Of a stretch of DNA of 64,000 nucleotides, positions 20,448 to 30,603 are shown piece by piece. The notes beneath the pieces were generated by a model that searched no databases, had not been told where the DNA came from, and saw only the letters and a list, made by a program, of their open reading frames with translations. Position 1 is the stretch's first letter. The number at the start of each line of letters is the position of its first letter. Position numbers and translations under genes: made by a program. Source of the DNA: Adenophora triphylla var. japonica (lineage: Eukaryota; Streptophyta; Magnoliopsida; Asterales; Campanulaceae); the NCBI GenBank assembly GCA_022495995.1, contig JAFEMH010002589.1, positions 1 through 64,000 of the forward strand, read 5' to 3'.

Positions 20448-21812
20448 TCATGGATTGCGAGGGAGAGGATTGGTGATGACGTTGGGACGTTCTAGATCTC
20501 CATTATCAAAGAGGTCTTGTATGATGTCCTTCAAGTGGTGGCAGGAGTTGGTGTCATGGCCGGTGAAGTTGTGGTACTTGCAGAATAAGTGATGAGCATG
20601 ATTCGGACCCATATCCTTCGGAGGACCACCTTCCCTTGGTTTGATTTTTTCATTCTGGACAAGCACATCGAAGAGTTCTTCTTGAGTGATTCCTTCAATT
20701 TTGTCGTAGTGCCTCTTTTTCTTTTCGGGAGGAGGGACAACGAGAATCACTTTCCGGTGTTGGGGCGGCTGAGTGCAATAGCGTTGACTGAAGCATCCTT
20801 ACTTGTGGTGGGCTTGTTGTAGCGGAAAGTACTTTCCTTCTTTTTGCTTTTTAGGAAGTCGTCAACCCTAATTCCGGACTCGAGGAGTTCATTGAAACTA
20901 GGAAAGTATTTACCGGCGAGCTTCTCTTGAAATTCATCACGAAGGCATTGAAGGAAGATGTGGATTTGCTCTTTGGGAGTAGGCCTTTCGACAATTTCAG
21001 TAAGTTTGAGTCTCCATCTTCTAGCAAATTCAGCAAAGGACTCATTTGCATGTTGCTTGGTTTGTTCAAGATCCCTCCTAGTAGGGCGGTAAGTGGAGTT
21101 GTCTTCAAACTGCCTTTGGAAGACCAAACATGCGGATGACCAACCAAGCCTTGTAGTCGTAGGAAGAGACATGTACCAATCCCTTGCAGCACCTTCTAAA
21201 GTTTGAGGAAAGCATTGGGCCAAGATTGTGTTATCAACGCCCATTGGAAGCATGGCCCAAGTGTAGATCTCAACATGAGCTCGAGGACGTAGTACCATTG
21301 AACTTGGCAATATCGGGTGTCTTGTACTTGCGAGGAAACTTGGTGATGGATTGTTGAAGAGCATCGGGATCAAATGGAACGAATGACCCCTTGGAAGTGT
21401 CAAGAGTCGCAAGCTTCTTCTCGAGGTAGTTCTTAGTAACATGGTCACCAAGTTTAGTAGTTTCACCACTGCCTTCTTTCTTGGTTTTAGTGTCCTTGGA
21501 GGTATGTCCTTCGTCATCGGAGGATGATGAGGAAGAGGATGAATCGGATTCTTCCTTTTTCTTGCTTGACTTCTTGGTTTTCTTATTCACTTTGGTGTAG
21601 GATTCCTCTTCATCGGAGGAGGATTCCACTTTCTGCTTTTGCTTTCTTCCTTTCTTGACTTTCAAATCGTTGAGTTCTTTCATGAGGGCGGCCATTTGGG
21701 CGTTTTGTTCATCAATTTGCTTACTTTGTTCATCCAACCTAGTCATGGCTTTGATGAGTTGGATCTTAGCATCGTTGAAATCAGCCTCGGTGGTAGAAGG
21801 AGAAGCAGACAT
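20448..21812 (-). pseudogene. Tat-1 gag
   Basis: ATG at 21812 (MSASPSTTEADFND) starts an acidic, Lys/Ser-rich N-terminus with a coiled-coil-like stretch (LIKAMTRLDEQSKQIDEQNA). After a frameshift near 21300 comes the retrotransposon gag domain (ARDWYMSLPTTTRLGW, FARRWRLKLTEIVERPTPKE, FLQCLRDEFQEKLAG). After another shift near 20750 comes the C-terminal part with one Cys/His cluster (FCKYHNFTGHDTNSCHHLKD). Gag forms the particle shell and binds RNA. Two frameshifts break this copy; nothing of pol follows. The ORF could begin further upstream. Confidence 0.8.
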
Positions 21813-21954
21813 CGTGTCGAGCTTTGACGAAGAACCTAGACGTGTAGCAACCGTGTTAAACCATGATCGAGTCCCAACAAGTCGGCTGAATAGGGTGAAT
21901 GAAGGCTTGAAGGTTTGAATATTTTGGCCAAAACACGAAAAGATCGAACACTTA

Positions 21955-21985
21955 TCTCGTACGAGACAAGTAGTCTCGCGCGAGA
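21955..21985. promoter_or_regulatory. Paired CG palindromes upstream of Tat-1 gag
   Basis: TCTCGTACGAGA (21955-21966) and TCTCGCGCGAGA (21974-21985), centres 19 bp apart, about 145-175 nt upstream of the gag ATG. Confidence 0.7.
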
Positions 21986-22604
21986 CTTCACCACGGAAAG
22001 TCACAATTTTCTGATTTTAATCCTAATTTTGGTCGGACGGAAAATCCGTTTTGGGGGTTTCTAAAGTTCAAGAACCAAACCTAGGGACCTAGGGGTCGGA
22101 GTAATCCAAAGTAACATCAAGTTTTGTGCAATAATTTTGATGAGAACATTTTCTCTTTTTAGGGGCAAATCCGAAGGGACAACCGTAGGGACGTTTCCGA
22201 AGGGACAATTCCGAAGCGACAATTTATTGATTTCTTTTCCGTGGATTATTGCACAAAACGATCTTGACAAGGGATTACAAGGACTCCAAGATCAAACCGA
22301 CCGGTCAAGGAGTGTCTTAAAAAGTCAATCTACATGAAATGTGGCGATGCAGGGCTGAAAGGCTAGGCTCCCCGCGATATGACAATCTAGGTGGATTGAA
22401 TACGCAGAGTGGGATTGTCCAACTTCGGAGAGACCGGCGACTAGGTGGTTACCGTCATCCGTCCTTAGTGTGGGTCCCGGGTTTATAGAGGGTATGCAGT
22501 GCAATGACAGTTATAAGATGAGTGCGCGTGTGTGATAGTCAATCTAGGTGATAGAGTAAAATAGAAAGTTTTTTTTTTTGAAAACAAAAGAAAACAGATA
22601 ATGG

Positions 22605-22665
22605 CCGCACCAAGTGGTTGCCTACGTTTCTCCCAAATTAGGAAGACTCAGGCCGCCGTAGTTCC
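22605..22665. repeat. CTACG...CGTAG module, copy M2
   Basis: gtggttgcctacgtttctcc ... gactcaggccgccgtagttc. CCTACG and CGTAG can pair as a stem. Other copies: 17944-18002, 47266-47337, 47754-47818, 53845-53910. Confidence 0.65.
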
Positions 22666-23092
22666 ACTTAAGGAGATAGAGAAAGAGGATTAAATTAATT
22701 AATTACAACTCCCGAGTCCTCCGTGGACCGGTAAAAAATTAAATTAATTCAATCGCACGCAGTTATATAGTTCGAGTAATTAAAATTTATTCTACCCTGC
22801 AAAACAAGGTTAGCACAAGCAAAATAATTTATTTTTTGAATTTTTTGGATTTTTTTTTGAAAGTTTTTGAAACTGTTTTTGTTTTTTTTTTTTTGAATTT
22901 TGCGATCAAATCTGGAGGAGAAAATCAACAACTTAAACCCTTACCTCCTTTTTTTTTATTATTTTTTTTATTTTCTTTTATGCTGTCAGACTTTGTAAAA
23001 AAAAGGTCAAATGTCTTAACCCTTTTTCTTTCTTTAAATTAATGCCACCGTCGACACAGGATGGAATCTTTTGTATTTTCTGCCGTGTGCTA

Positions 23093-23126
23093 ATCTCGCG
23101 CGAGATTAGTATATCTCGCGCGGGAT
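23093..23126. promoter_or_regulatory. Paired CG palindromes in Tat-1 leader
   Basis: ATCTCGCGCGAGAT (23093-23106) and ATCTCGCGCGGGAT (23113-23126), centres 20 bp apart, about 140-170 nt downstream of the primer site on the minus strand. Confidence 0.72.
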
Positions 23127-23261
23127 AAGTATTCGGACAGTTTGTTTTTTGAAAACAGTGCCGAAAAATTTCAAAAAATCCAGAAAAATTAATTTTTTGC
23201 AGAAAAATAAAAAGATTGATAATAATCAATTGTGCGCAAGTCTAACCCTCTTAATTAATTG

Positions 23262-23279
23262 TCCCCAGCGGAGTCGCCA
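23262..23279 (-). promoter_or_regulatory. Primer-binding site of Tat-1
   Basis: Minus-strand TGGCGACTCCGCTGGGGA, three bases inside the LTR. The same 18 bases adjoin the Tat-2 LTR. This type of site is usual in plant Tat/Ogre elements (commonly assigned to tRNA-Arg; I could not align it to a tRNA here). Confidence 0.85.
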
Positions 23280-23282
23280 AAC

Positions 23283-24334
23283 TGTAGCGATGCGTGAATT
23301 TTTCGAATAACAGAGTCGCCACTTATTATTTATTTAGGAAAACAATAAGAAAAACTTTAAAAAGAGATTTGAGGGTTCGGGGGTTAAGTTATCGAATGGG
23401 TAGGTCGAGGAGCATCCATTCCACCCAATCCGGAGATCGGTCTTGCCAATTGAGTATTATCAATCTTTTTAATTACTAATTAAATAAAGAACAAGAAAAC
23501 CCTAATCAATTTCTTGATTAGGAATGTCGGATTGTACGCTTCGAGATCGCCTTCATCGATTGAAGGGACTCTAGGCTAATCCTTTTGATGGGATTACACC
23601 ACTCTAAAAGCCAATAGAGAGAGATTAAGAAGAAAAGAGTAAAAGTATAGGAGTTTACCTAGTTTAGGGAGGATTTGATTTAGAACGTGGTTCTAAGATA
23701 TTTTCTCGATCGAGAAGTGATTTGGGCAGAGTTTCGACTCAATATGAGAGTCAAATCTTGATGCGGACAGAGCTTCGCCTCAATCCTTGATTCGGGTTTG
23801 GATGTTTGTTGATCAACAGGGTTGATAAACAAACTTTAGGTGATTTTAGGGAGGTTTTGTGAGTGATTTGAAGGAATCTTTCGTGGAGAGAAACCAACAA
23901 ATTGTGTGTATTGTGTGGAATCCACGGACCCCACAAGCTTGAGTGGAAGTCACCAAGTATTTATAGGGGTTTAAGAGGTAGAGGTGGAGAGGTAAAACAC
24001 TCCTAGGAAGCTTCCAGAACTCAATTCTGATTGGAGAACCAGATTAGATGAGGTTTATCAAGAAAAGAGGTTGAAACGGAGAAGGAGAGTGATTTCTGCA
24101 CATCCTGTCGAGGGAATATCTCGCGCGAGACACGTATGTCTCGTGCGAGACAACTAGTCTTTTGACCATTTTGCCCTCTTCAGTTATTCCGTTAGTCAGT
24201 TAGGTCCCAAAACTAACGAGGTTAGTTAGAAACTTAACGAAACATGATGAAACTGATATGCTTTCATCAAAACATAAAAGAGAGACGAAGAGTAGTGTAA
24301 TCATGAATTATTGGTTCAGAATGGGGTGTCTACA
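23283..24334 (-). repeat. Tat-1 5' LTR
   Basis: 1052 bp. Minus-strand TATA-like CTATAAATAC at 23957-23966. The palindrome pair at 24119-24150 lies about 150-185 bp upstream of it, in U3. Confidence 0.93.
24119..24150. promoter_or_regulatory. Paired CG palindromes, Tat-1 5' LTR U3
   Basis: TCTCGCGCGAGA (24119-24130) and TCTCGTGCGAGA (24139-24150), centres 20 bp apart. Both survive intact although bases around them differ between the two LTRs (cacGtatg here against cacAtatg in the other LTR). Confidence 0.75.
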
Positions 24335-25926
24335 AGTATACAAATCGAACATTTCTGATATGAATGAAGGAATGACGATAGAATTAAGAAATGCATCATT
24401 CTTTGAGAATATCTTTCATGTGAAGGAAAATAAAAGATTCAAGTTCTAATAAGAGAACTTATGAAGCTACAAATGGCCCATCTCAAGAAGAAGATGAAGG
24501 ACCTAGACGTAGTAAGAGGACAAGAGTGGAAAAGTCTTTTGGTCCTGATTTTCTATTATATATGTTAGAAAACGAACCAGCCACTGTTAAAGAAGCTTTA
24601 TCTGGTCTGGATAGTCCGTTTTGTAAAGAAGCAATTAACAGTGAAATAGAGTCCATTATGCATAATAATACTTAGGAGTTGGCTGATCTCCCTCCAAGAT
24701 GCAAACCGTTGGGTTGAAGTGAATAATTAAAAGGAAGTATAAGGCAAATGGATCTATAGATAAGTACAAATCTCGACTAGTAGCCAAAGGGTTTAGACAG
24801 AAGGAGGGATACAATTTCTTCGATACATATTCCCCTATCACAAGGATCACATTCATACGCGTTCTTATTGTGATTGCTGTAGTGAATAACCTTGAGATAC
24901 ATCAGATGGATGTGAAAACAATTTTCCTGAATGGAGAGCTAGATGAAGAAATATACATGGAACAACCTGAAGGATTTATCTTTCCCGGTAAAGAACAAAA
25001 GGTGTGTAAACTTGTAAAGTCATTGTATGGACTAAAACAAGCAACTAAACAATGGCATGAGAAGTTTGACAGAACAATGTTGTCAAATGGATTCAAGATA
25101 AAAGAATGTGACAAGTGTGTCTACATTAAAGGAACATCTGAATCATTTGTAATTTTCTGTCTTTATGTAGACGACATGTTGATGATGGAAAGTGATCATG
25201 AATACTAAAGGCATGTTAAACAAGCATTTTAACATGAAGCACATGGTATTAGATGATGTTATATTAGGAATAAAGATTTCTATAACATCAGAAAGGATAG
25301 TCCTGTCAAAATCCCGTTATCTATAGAATGTACTTCGAAAGTTCGATGCCATTGATAGCCCTCCGGCTAAGACACCGGTAAACTTGGCTCTACACTTAGA
25401 TAAGAATAGAGGGAAATCGGTTTCTCAATTGGAATATGTAAGAATAATTGGCAGTCTAATGTACTTAACAAATTATACGCGCCCATACATTGCATATTCA
25501 GTGAGCAAACTAGGTAGGTTCACTAGTAATCCCAGTGCATGCCATTTGAAGGCTATAATGAGAGTATTGAGATATTTAAAGTATACATTAAAACATGGGA
25601 TACTTTATAAGAGATATCCAGCAATATTAGAAGGATATTGTGATGCCAATTGGATATCTGACTCGAAGGACTCCAAGTGCACAAGTGGATATGTATTCAC
25701 AATAGGTGGAGGAGCGGTGTCATGGAAATCCTACAAACAAACGTGTATAGCCAGATCCTCGATGAAATATGAGTTTATAGCTTTAGATAAAGCTGGAGAA
25801 GAAGAAGAATGGCTTAAGAACTTCTTGGAGGATATTTCTTGTTGGAATAAGCATGTGTCCGTTGTACTAATATATTGTGATAGTCAATCAGCAATTGGAA
25901 GGGCACAGAGAAGTATGTAAAATGGC

Positions 25927-25961
<35 letters not shown>

Positions 25962-26172
25962 CAGACATTTGATAAAAAATGGTGTTATCATGATTGACTA
26001 TGTGAAATCAAATGATAACATAGCGGATCCGTTTACGAAAGGTATGAATAGAGATCAACTGTATAAACTGTTAATGGGGAATGGGTTTAAAATCCACAAC
26101 AAAATAATTTATAGTGGACAATCAACTTTGAGAATTGGAGATCTCAAAACCTTGGTTCAACGAGACAACTAA
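24335..26172 (+). pseudogene. Copia-2 reverse transcriptase and RNase H
   Basis: Continues directly from integrase (YKSNISDMNEG...RNASFFENIF). Then come a linker (PRRSKRTRVEKSFGPDF), RT (RLVAKGFRQKEGYNFFDTYS, LEIHQMDVKTIFLNGELDEE, SLYGLKQATKQWHEKF, catalytic LYVDDMLM) and RNase H ([48 protein letters not shown], final ADPFTKGMNRDQL). Stops or frameshifts near 24450, 24676, 24717, 25206 and 25920. Inactive. Confidence 0.85.
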
Positions 26173-26646
26173 GTTATGATGTTCGGTAGAAACACTTGGA
26201 ACCTAATTCATTCCCATTCCTAGAACATCCAAGTGTATTTACATGTAACAGTGGTGAGGTTAAGTTGAGAAAACTTTTAATGATTCATATACCTACGCGG
26301 TGGAGTACAGTAGGATACTCTTTATAGTAGAATCGTCTACATAAGTGAGAAGTAGTAAGGCCGATTCTGAATGAACACTTATAAATGAGATACGGTCCAG
26401 AGCCGAAATGTACACAACGTGAGAACAAATTGTGTTAGAGCTATTATTGTGTTATTACTATTGTCTTGATATACACTATACAGTCAATAGTTCAAAACAT
26501 CGCGCTACTAAATGACTATTATATCCAATAGTATTTCACTTGGGGGGGTTCAAGTCTATAAGCTACCTATCCCGATGCAATAATAGTTCGCCTGAACTTT
26601 TGGACGAATCTAAATACATGCATTAATTGCCATTCATGTAGGCGAT
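26173..26646 (+). other. Copia-2 3' untranslated region
   Basis: No coding sequence. A G-run (cttgggggggttc, about 26540-26552) could be a polypurine tract, but it lies about 95 bp before the LTR start I chose from the TGTTGG...CCTAACA ends, so that boundary is not certain. Confidence 0.5.
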
Positions 26647-27813
26647 TGTTGGAATTTGGTTCCAAATATTAGGTTTGACCAATATTTGACCAAAAATTAA
26701 ATGTAATTTCATTTTATGTAAATAAAAATAAATTTCATATTTGTAATCTACATTTGGAGTAGATTAATGTGATGTATTTATTTTCTCAAAACCAAATTGT
26801 GGTGAATGAGAAATTAATGCTCAAAATATTCAATTGGAAATGAGTTTATAAAGAGTTTGTGAATGTGGAAAGTCATATCCCACATTGCCTATAAAACACA
26901 AAGTAAAAGAGTTTTTAAACTCATCAAATTCAAGAAAGTAACAATCAAGTGTTATCCAATTTACCATGCAACCTATTGGTTCATTGGGCTAACCATGGAA
27001 CTAATGGCCCAATTGTGCTACTTTTGGATTATCTCAAATTCAAACCATGGGAGCTCGAGCCTGCGCATTGGGCACTTTAGACGTGCACTTTGCACTTCGC
27101 ATCGATCGCTGAAAGTTGTACAGCCTTAAACTTTTGAAAAATTCAGTCAAGTTTCGTTTCTCAGCTAACTCAGGTGCATGTCGCGGTCCGCGGACTGGGG
27201 CGAATAGGTGTGATGGACAGATGGGTTTGGACGAATAGGTACAATGGGCGGATGTGTCCATTCGAATGGACATGGGTCGGTTCAGATAGAGGATCTGCGT
27301 CTCCTCGAATGGGAGTGGGTTGATTCGCTCAATCTGGTGCCTTGATCAGGAACAGATCGGAAGGTCCAGATTCATTCGATCTGAATTATGCCTATTTCCT
27401 AAAAGGCACCATAACTCTTGAAAAACTATAAGAGAACTCCACAGGTTTGACAAATTCATTCATTTAGTTATCAAGCATTCAATAGCAATTTAGAGAGAGA
27501 GAGAGAGAGAGAGATAGAGAGAGAGAGCATATTGAAGCATAAATTCCTTTCAAGTACAGAAGTTTCAAACATTCAAATTTGTTCGCCGAAGTTGTTAATT
27601 TGGAGTGTTCCTATTAACAACAGTTAAAGTCGTTGATTTTTATGAGAAGATTGTCAGTAACCGTTAGGAACAGTGTGGGGCAATTATTTTTTACGAAAAT
27701 TGTGTCCAACACAAGCCTTGACTTCGCATTCAAGTTTTATTTATTTCGAGTTTTATTTGTTTTCAATTAATTATTCAAGAAAACTTTTTTGAATTTTCGT
27801 TATTTTCCTAACA
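26647..27813 (+). repeat. Copia-2 3' LTR (1167 bp)
   Basis: TGTTGGAATTTGG...TTTTCCTAACA. The second half matches 5630-6338. Includes a (GA)n tract at 27493-27528. Confidence 0.8.
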
Positions 27814-28117
27814 AAATGTAAAACATTTATAGCGCATGTAATAACTTTTTTGAAGCTAACACATATAAAAAGGTTAGTAACACAAGTAATAATTACATCA
27901 CTAAATAAAAATAGTACTAAAAATATAAAAATTGAGCTAACTCAGGAGCTAACACATATTAACTCATATACTCGGGAGCTAACTCAGTAGCTAACACATG
28001 TAAAATATTTATTAATATTTTAAAAAAAATCTAGAGGTATACATAATATTCTTACTACAAATACAGATATGGAGTACTATCAATTCGATTTATTACATAC
28101 ATCGTTTGCTTATTTTT
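27814..28117. other. AT-rich spacer between elements
   Basis: Contains a short imperfect repeat gagctaactca..gagctaacacat (about 27928-28003). No gene. Confidence 0.5.
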
Positions 28118-28142
28118 TGTTAGAACATGGATTAAATAAATA

Positions 28143-28426
28143 CTCCCTCCGTCCCGTTAATATCCGCACACTTTCCTTTTTGGGCGTCCCGCTAATATCC
28201 GCACACTCCCAAAAAGGAAACTTTATATTAATAAAATATTCACCCAACCCCACTCATTCTCTCTCCTACATTATTTTAATACTCACAACACCATTATAAT
28301 TTATTACACCCTCCACTCATTCTCTCTCCTACTTTACTTTTACACTCACAATATTTTATTAAAATATCATATTCCTTAATTCCCGCACAAACAGTGTTAG
28401 TGCGGATATTAGCGGGACGGAGGGAG
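28143..28426. mobile_element. Stowaway MITE inside the Copia-3 LTR (284 bp)
   Basis: CTCCCTCCGTCCCG(T/C)TAATATCCGCAC at one end and its inverted repeat at the other. TA duplication at 28141-28142 and 28427-28428. Empty site in Copia-1 reads ggattaattaaTAtgtgttat (reverse complement of about 1117-1150). Confidence 0.95.
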
Positions 28427-28598
28427 TATGTGTTATTGAATGCCATATATTATAATTATTTAATAATGTTAAAGTATAGACAAAATATGTAGAATATCAT
28501 TAGATGAAAGTACCATTAAATGATGGGTATAATGGTAACTTCTCACCGCCAACTTTACGAAAGGGTGTAGTCCCTAAATGAAGTGCCCCTTCTCAATC

Positions 28599-28608
28599 TA
28601 TATATAGG
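28599..28608 (+). promoter_or_regulatory. TATA box of Copia-3 LTR
   Basis: CTATATATAGG, about 255 bp before the LTR end, conserved in Copia-1. Confidence 0.6.
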
Positions 28609-28863
28609 ATATCCATCAGCCCATTTGAGACACTTAGATTTCATTACAATTCAGTCAAAAATCACTCTTCATTTGTCAAAGAAGAACTAGTGTGGGCACA
28701 ATCATTTAGAAGTACTATCTCCCTACTTTCTCATTTATTCAAGAACAAGATCAAGAACACAATCATGAATTCTTCAGGTATACGCTTCCGTCTTCATCTT
28801 CTTCCCTTCTTAATCTAGTTATGAGATGGTTCATGGTTTGATGGATCATTTTGTTCCAACAAT

Positions 28864-28875
28864 TGGTATCAGAGC
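28864..28875 (+). promoter_or_regulatory. Copia-3 primer-binding site
   Basis: TGGTATCAGAGC, two bases after the LTR: complementary to initiator Met tRNA, the standard copia primer. Confidence 0.95.
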
Positions 28876-29282
28876 CTACTCATATACTAGATTGAGTTTG
28901 AAATTCTTGTAGAGCCTTATGCTTTAATTTATTTCATATTTGTAATTCTTGTGTGATTTCATTTGGTTTTGTTCTTGTTCATGATACTCATCTTGTCTAA
29001 GAGTATTATATTCATAACTTCATTCAATTTCTGAAAATAATGGTAAAATCAAGTTTTAAGAGACACAATGGTTCATACAAGATTACCCCATTTACATAGC
29101 CAACATTGTGTAATGTTTGGAGTGTGTAAATCTAGGTCTACTTGTTTGAATAATGTTAATTGAAGTGCAAACTTGTCCCATTTACATAGCCAGCATTTTA
29201 TAATGCATTAAGTATGGAAATTTGGTTCAAAACTGTTCATAAAATGGTGTAAAAATGGTGACTTTTCGTAATTATGGGCATT

Positions 29283-29523
29283 GGGCACGAGTCGTCCCGT
29301 GGGGGACGAGTCGTCCCCGTCAATTTTATGGAATAGGATCTCTCAGATTCAGTCGTCCCCCTTATAGGGACGAGTCGTCCCCTGAGGGACGAGTCGTGCC
29401 CTATGGGACGAGTCGTTCCTTTGAAAATTCCAGAAAAGGGGTATCTCTGATTCATTCGTCCCTCTTATATGGACGAGTTGTCCCCTTAGAGACGAGTCGT
29501 GCCCTAAGGGACGAGTCATCCAG
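29283..29523 (+). repeat. Array of GGGACGAGTCGTCCC-like palindromes in Copia-3 leader
   Basis: About ten full or partial units, e.g. 29301-29318, 29368-29382, 29387-29402, 29405-29419, 29471-29485, 29489-29504, 29508-29521. Within clusters starts are 18-20 bp apart. The unit is a near-palindrome around AGT (GGGACGA/TCGTCCC). Two ~104-bp higher-order copies start at about 29341 and 29444 (tctcagattcagtcgtcccc and tctctgattcattcgtccct). Confidence 0.85.
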
Positions 29524-30252
29524 AGAGCCTTCAGGTTCAATTTTGCCCAGAATTTTGTGATAATTCATTAATAAATTATAATATCTGGACATCAGTCGCG
29601 CTTCGGTGGTTCTTGGAGTTATCAAACTTTAAGAATGGACGGGTAGAACAAAAGGATATTGTCTTTTATTAATAAATTTCGTTTGTTTCTTTACCATTTA
29701 AAATTTTCAGAAATTACCTTAAGGCCTTATGTTTCCGATTAATTATATCCTTAACATTTTGGATAAAATTAACATCGTCGCCAAAGTGATTTTGTTGATC
29801 AAATTTAAACTTGTTAAAAGATGAATGTAAATGTTGATATGTGATAACATGCTTGTTTTCCAAAGGAGACCTTGTTGTTGACTAAGTATTTGCATTCATA
29901 GGGTAATAATTGAATTAAACTTTAGGTCATTTTAAATACTACCATCCCAAAGGAAGGCGGGTGTTTAAAGTGAATTGTTTATATTCTTTATTACCGGGTA
30001 ACAAGTACCTTAAATTTTAGGACATTTTTTGTACTTGAACCGGCCCAAAGGAAGGCAGGTATTTTAAATGTATTGTTTAAGTTATTTGTTACCCTATGAT
30101 AAATCAAATTGTGAGTCAATTCGCAATCCAAAGATTAGTCTTGATGTCATGTTGATTATCTTTTATTTTGATGGAATTCATTTGATATAATTAATCATTG
30201 TGTAGATTCTTATATATGTTTTTGTGTTTCATCTTGTTCTTCTCCCTCAAAT
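29524..30252 (+). other. Rest of Copia-3 leader
   Basis: AT-rich, no ORF. A short duplicated segment (cccaaaggaaggc(g/a)ggt, about 29944 and 30045) with similar flanks. Confidence 0.5.
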
Positions 30253-30603
30253 TTGATTAATGCTTCATCCGTAACTACTGCCATTAACAACATACCTTTC
30301 CTTACTGGGACCAATTTTAAAACTTGGAAAAAGAAAATAACTATGATCTTAGGCTGCATGGACCTTGATCTCGCATTAAGAGAACCAAGTCCCGTCCCTC
30401 ATACTGACAAAAGCACTTCGGAAGAACGCTTAAGTCTAGAGAGGTGGAACCGTTTTAATCGCGTGAGCCTAAGTATCATGCAAAATGCAGTCCCGGAGAC
30501 TTTTTTGAATAGTGTCTCCGAGGATGTTGGAGCTAAAGGTTTCTTGGATGCCCTAGAGGAACGCTTTGCAAAAAGCATAAATCGAAAACAAGTGCTACCT
30601 TAA
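30253..30603 (+). pseudogene. Copia-3 gag, N-terminal part
   Basis: Typical copia gag start: INNIPFLTGTNFKTWKKKI, LGCMDLDLALREPSP, ERWNRFNRVSLSIMQNAVPE, FLDALEERFAKSINRKQ. A frameshift at the end yields a stop at 30601; the reading continues in another frame from about 30600 (RYKDTGSLREYIMEM). Confidence 0.85.

Larger units (their letters stand above)
21986..23261 (-). other. Tat-1 leader (5' untranslated region)
   Basis: Between primer site and gag, no protein recognised. Holds three ccgaag(g/c)gacaa repeats (22171-22222), a CTACG module copy M2 (22605-22665), several T/A-runs and another palindrome pair (23093-23126). Confidence 0.7.
16821..24334 (-). mobile_element. Tat-1: 7.5-kb gag-only Ty3/gypsy element of Tat type
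   Basis: LTRs 16821-17868 and 23283-24334 (TGTAGCGATGCG...GGGTGTCTACA) differ by roughly 2% by eye. The flanking 5-bp duplication is AGTGT/AGTAT (one mismatch); removing the element restores the copia codons across the site. The primer site (minus, TGGCGACTCCGCTGGGGA) abuts the right LTR, so transcription runs right to left. Gag is present (20448-21812); no protease, RT or integrase is found in 17869-20447. A non-autonomous, gag-carrying element. Confidence 0.9.
5630..27813 (+). mobile_element. Copia-2: decayed Ty1/copia retrotransposon split by two large insertions
   Basis: A 5'-truncated LTR (5630-6338) and a full LTR (26647-27813) flank gag, protease, integrase, RT and RNase H remnants in order. 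The hAT element (6620-15369) splits gag and Tat-1 (16821-24334) splits the end of integrase. Both joins restore the copia reading across the target duplication. There are many stops and frameshifts, and the middle of gag is missing. This is the oldest visible layer of the left nest. Confidence 0.85.
28118..28861 (+). repeat. Copia-3 5' LTR (744 bp with MITE)
   Basis: TGTTAGAACATGG...TTTGTTCCAACA. Without the 284-bp MITE and one TA it is about 458 bp, close to the 512-bp Copia-1 LTR. TATA box CTATATATAGG at 28599-28608. Confidence 0.9.

Noticed and set aside
28864..28875. tRNA-like sequence (TGGTATCAGAGC), also at 40167 and 63931
   Set aside because: Primer-binding sites beside LTRs, only complementary to a tRNA end; no cloverleaf.
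29283..29523. CRISPR-like array of short repeats
   Set aside because: Plant nuclear retroelement leader; repeats nearly contiguous without unique spacers of constant length.
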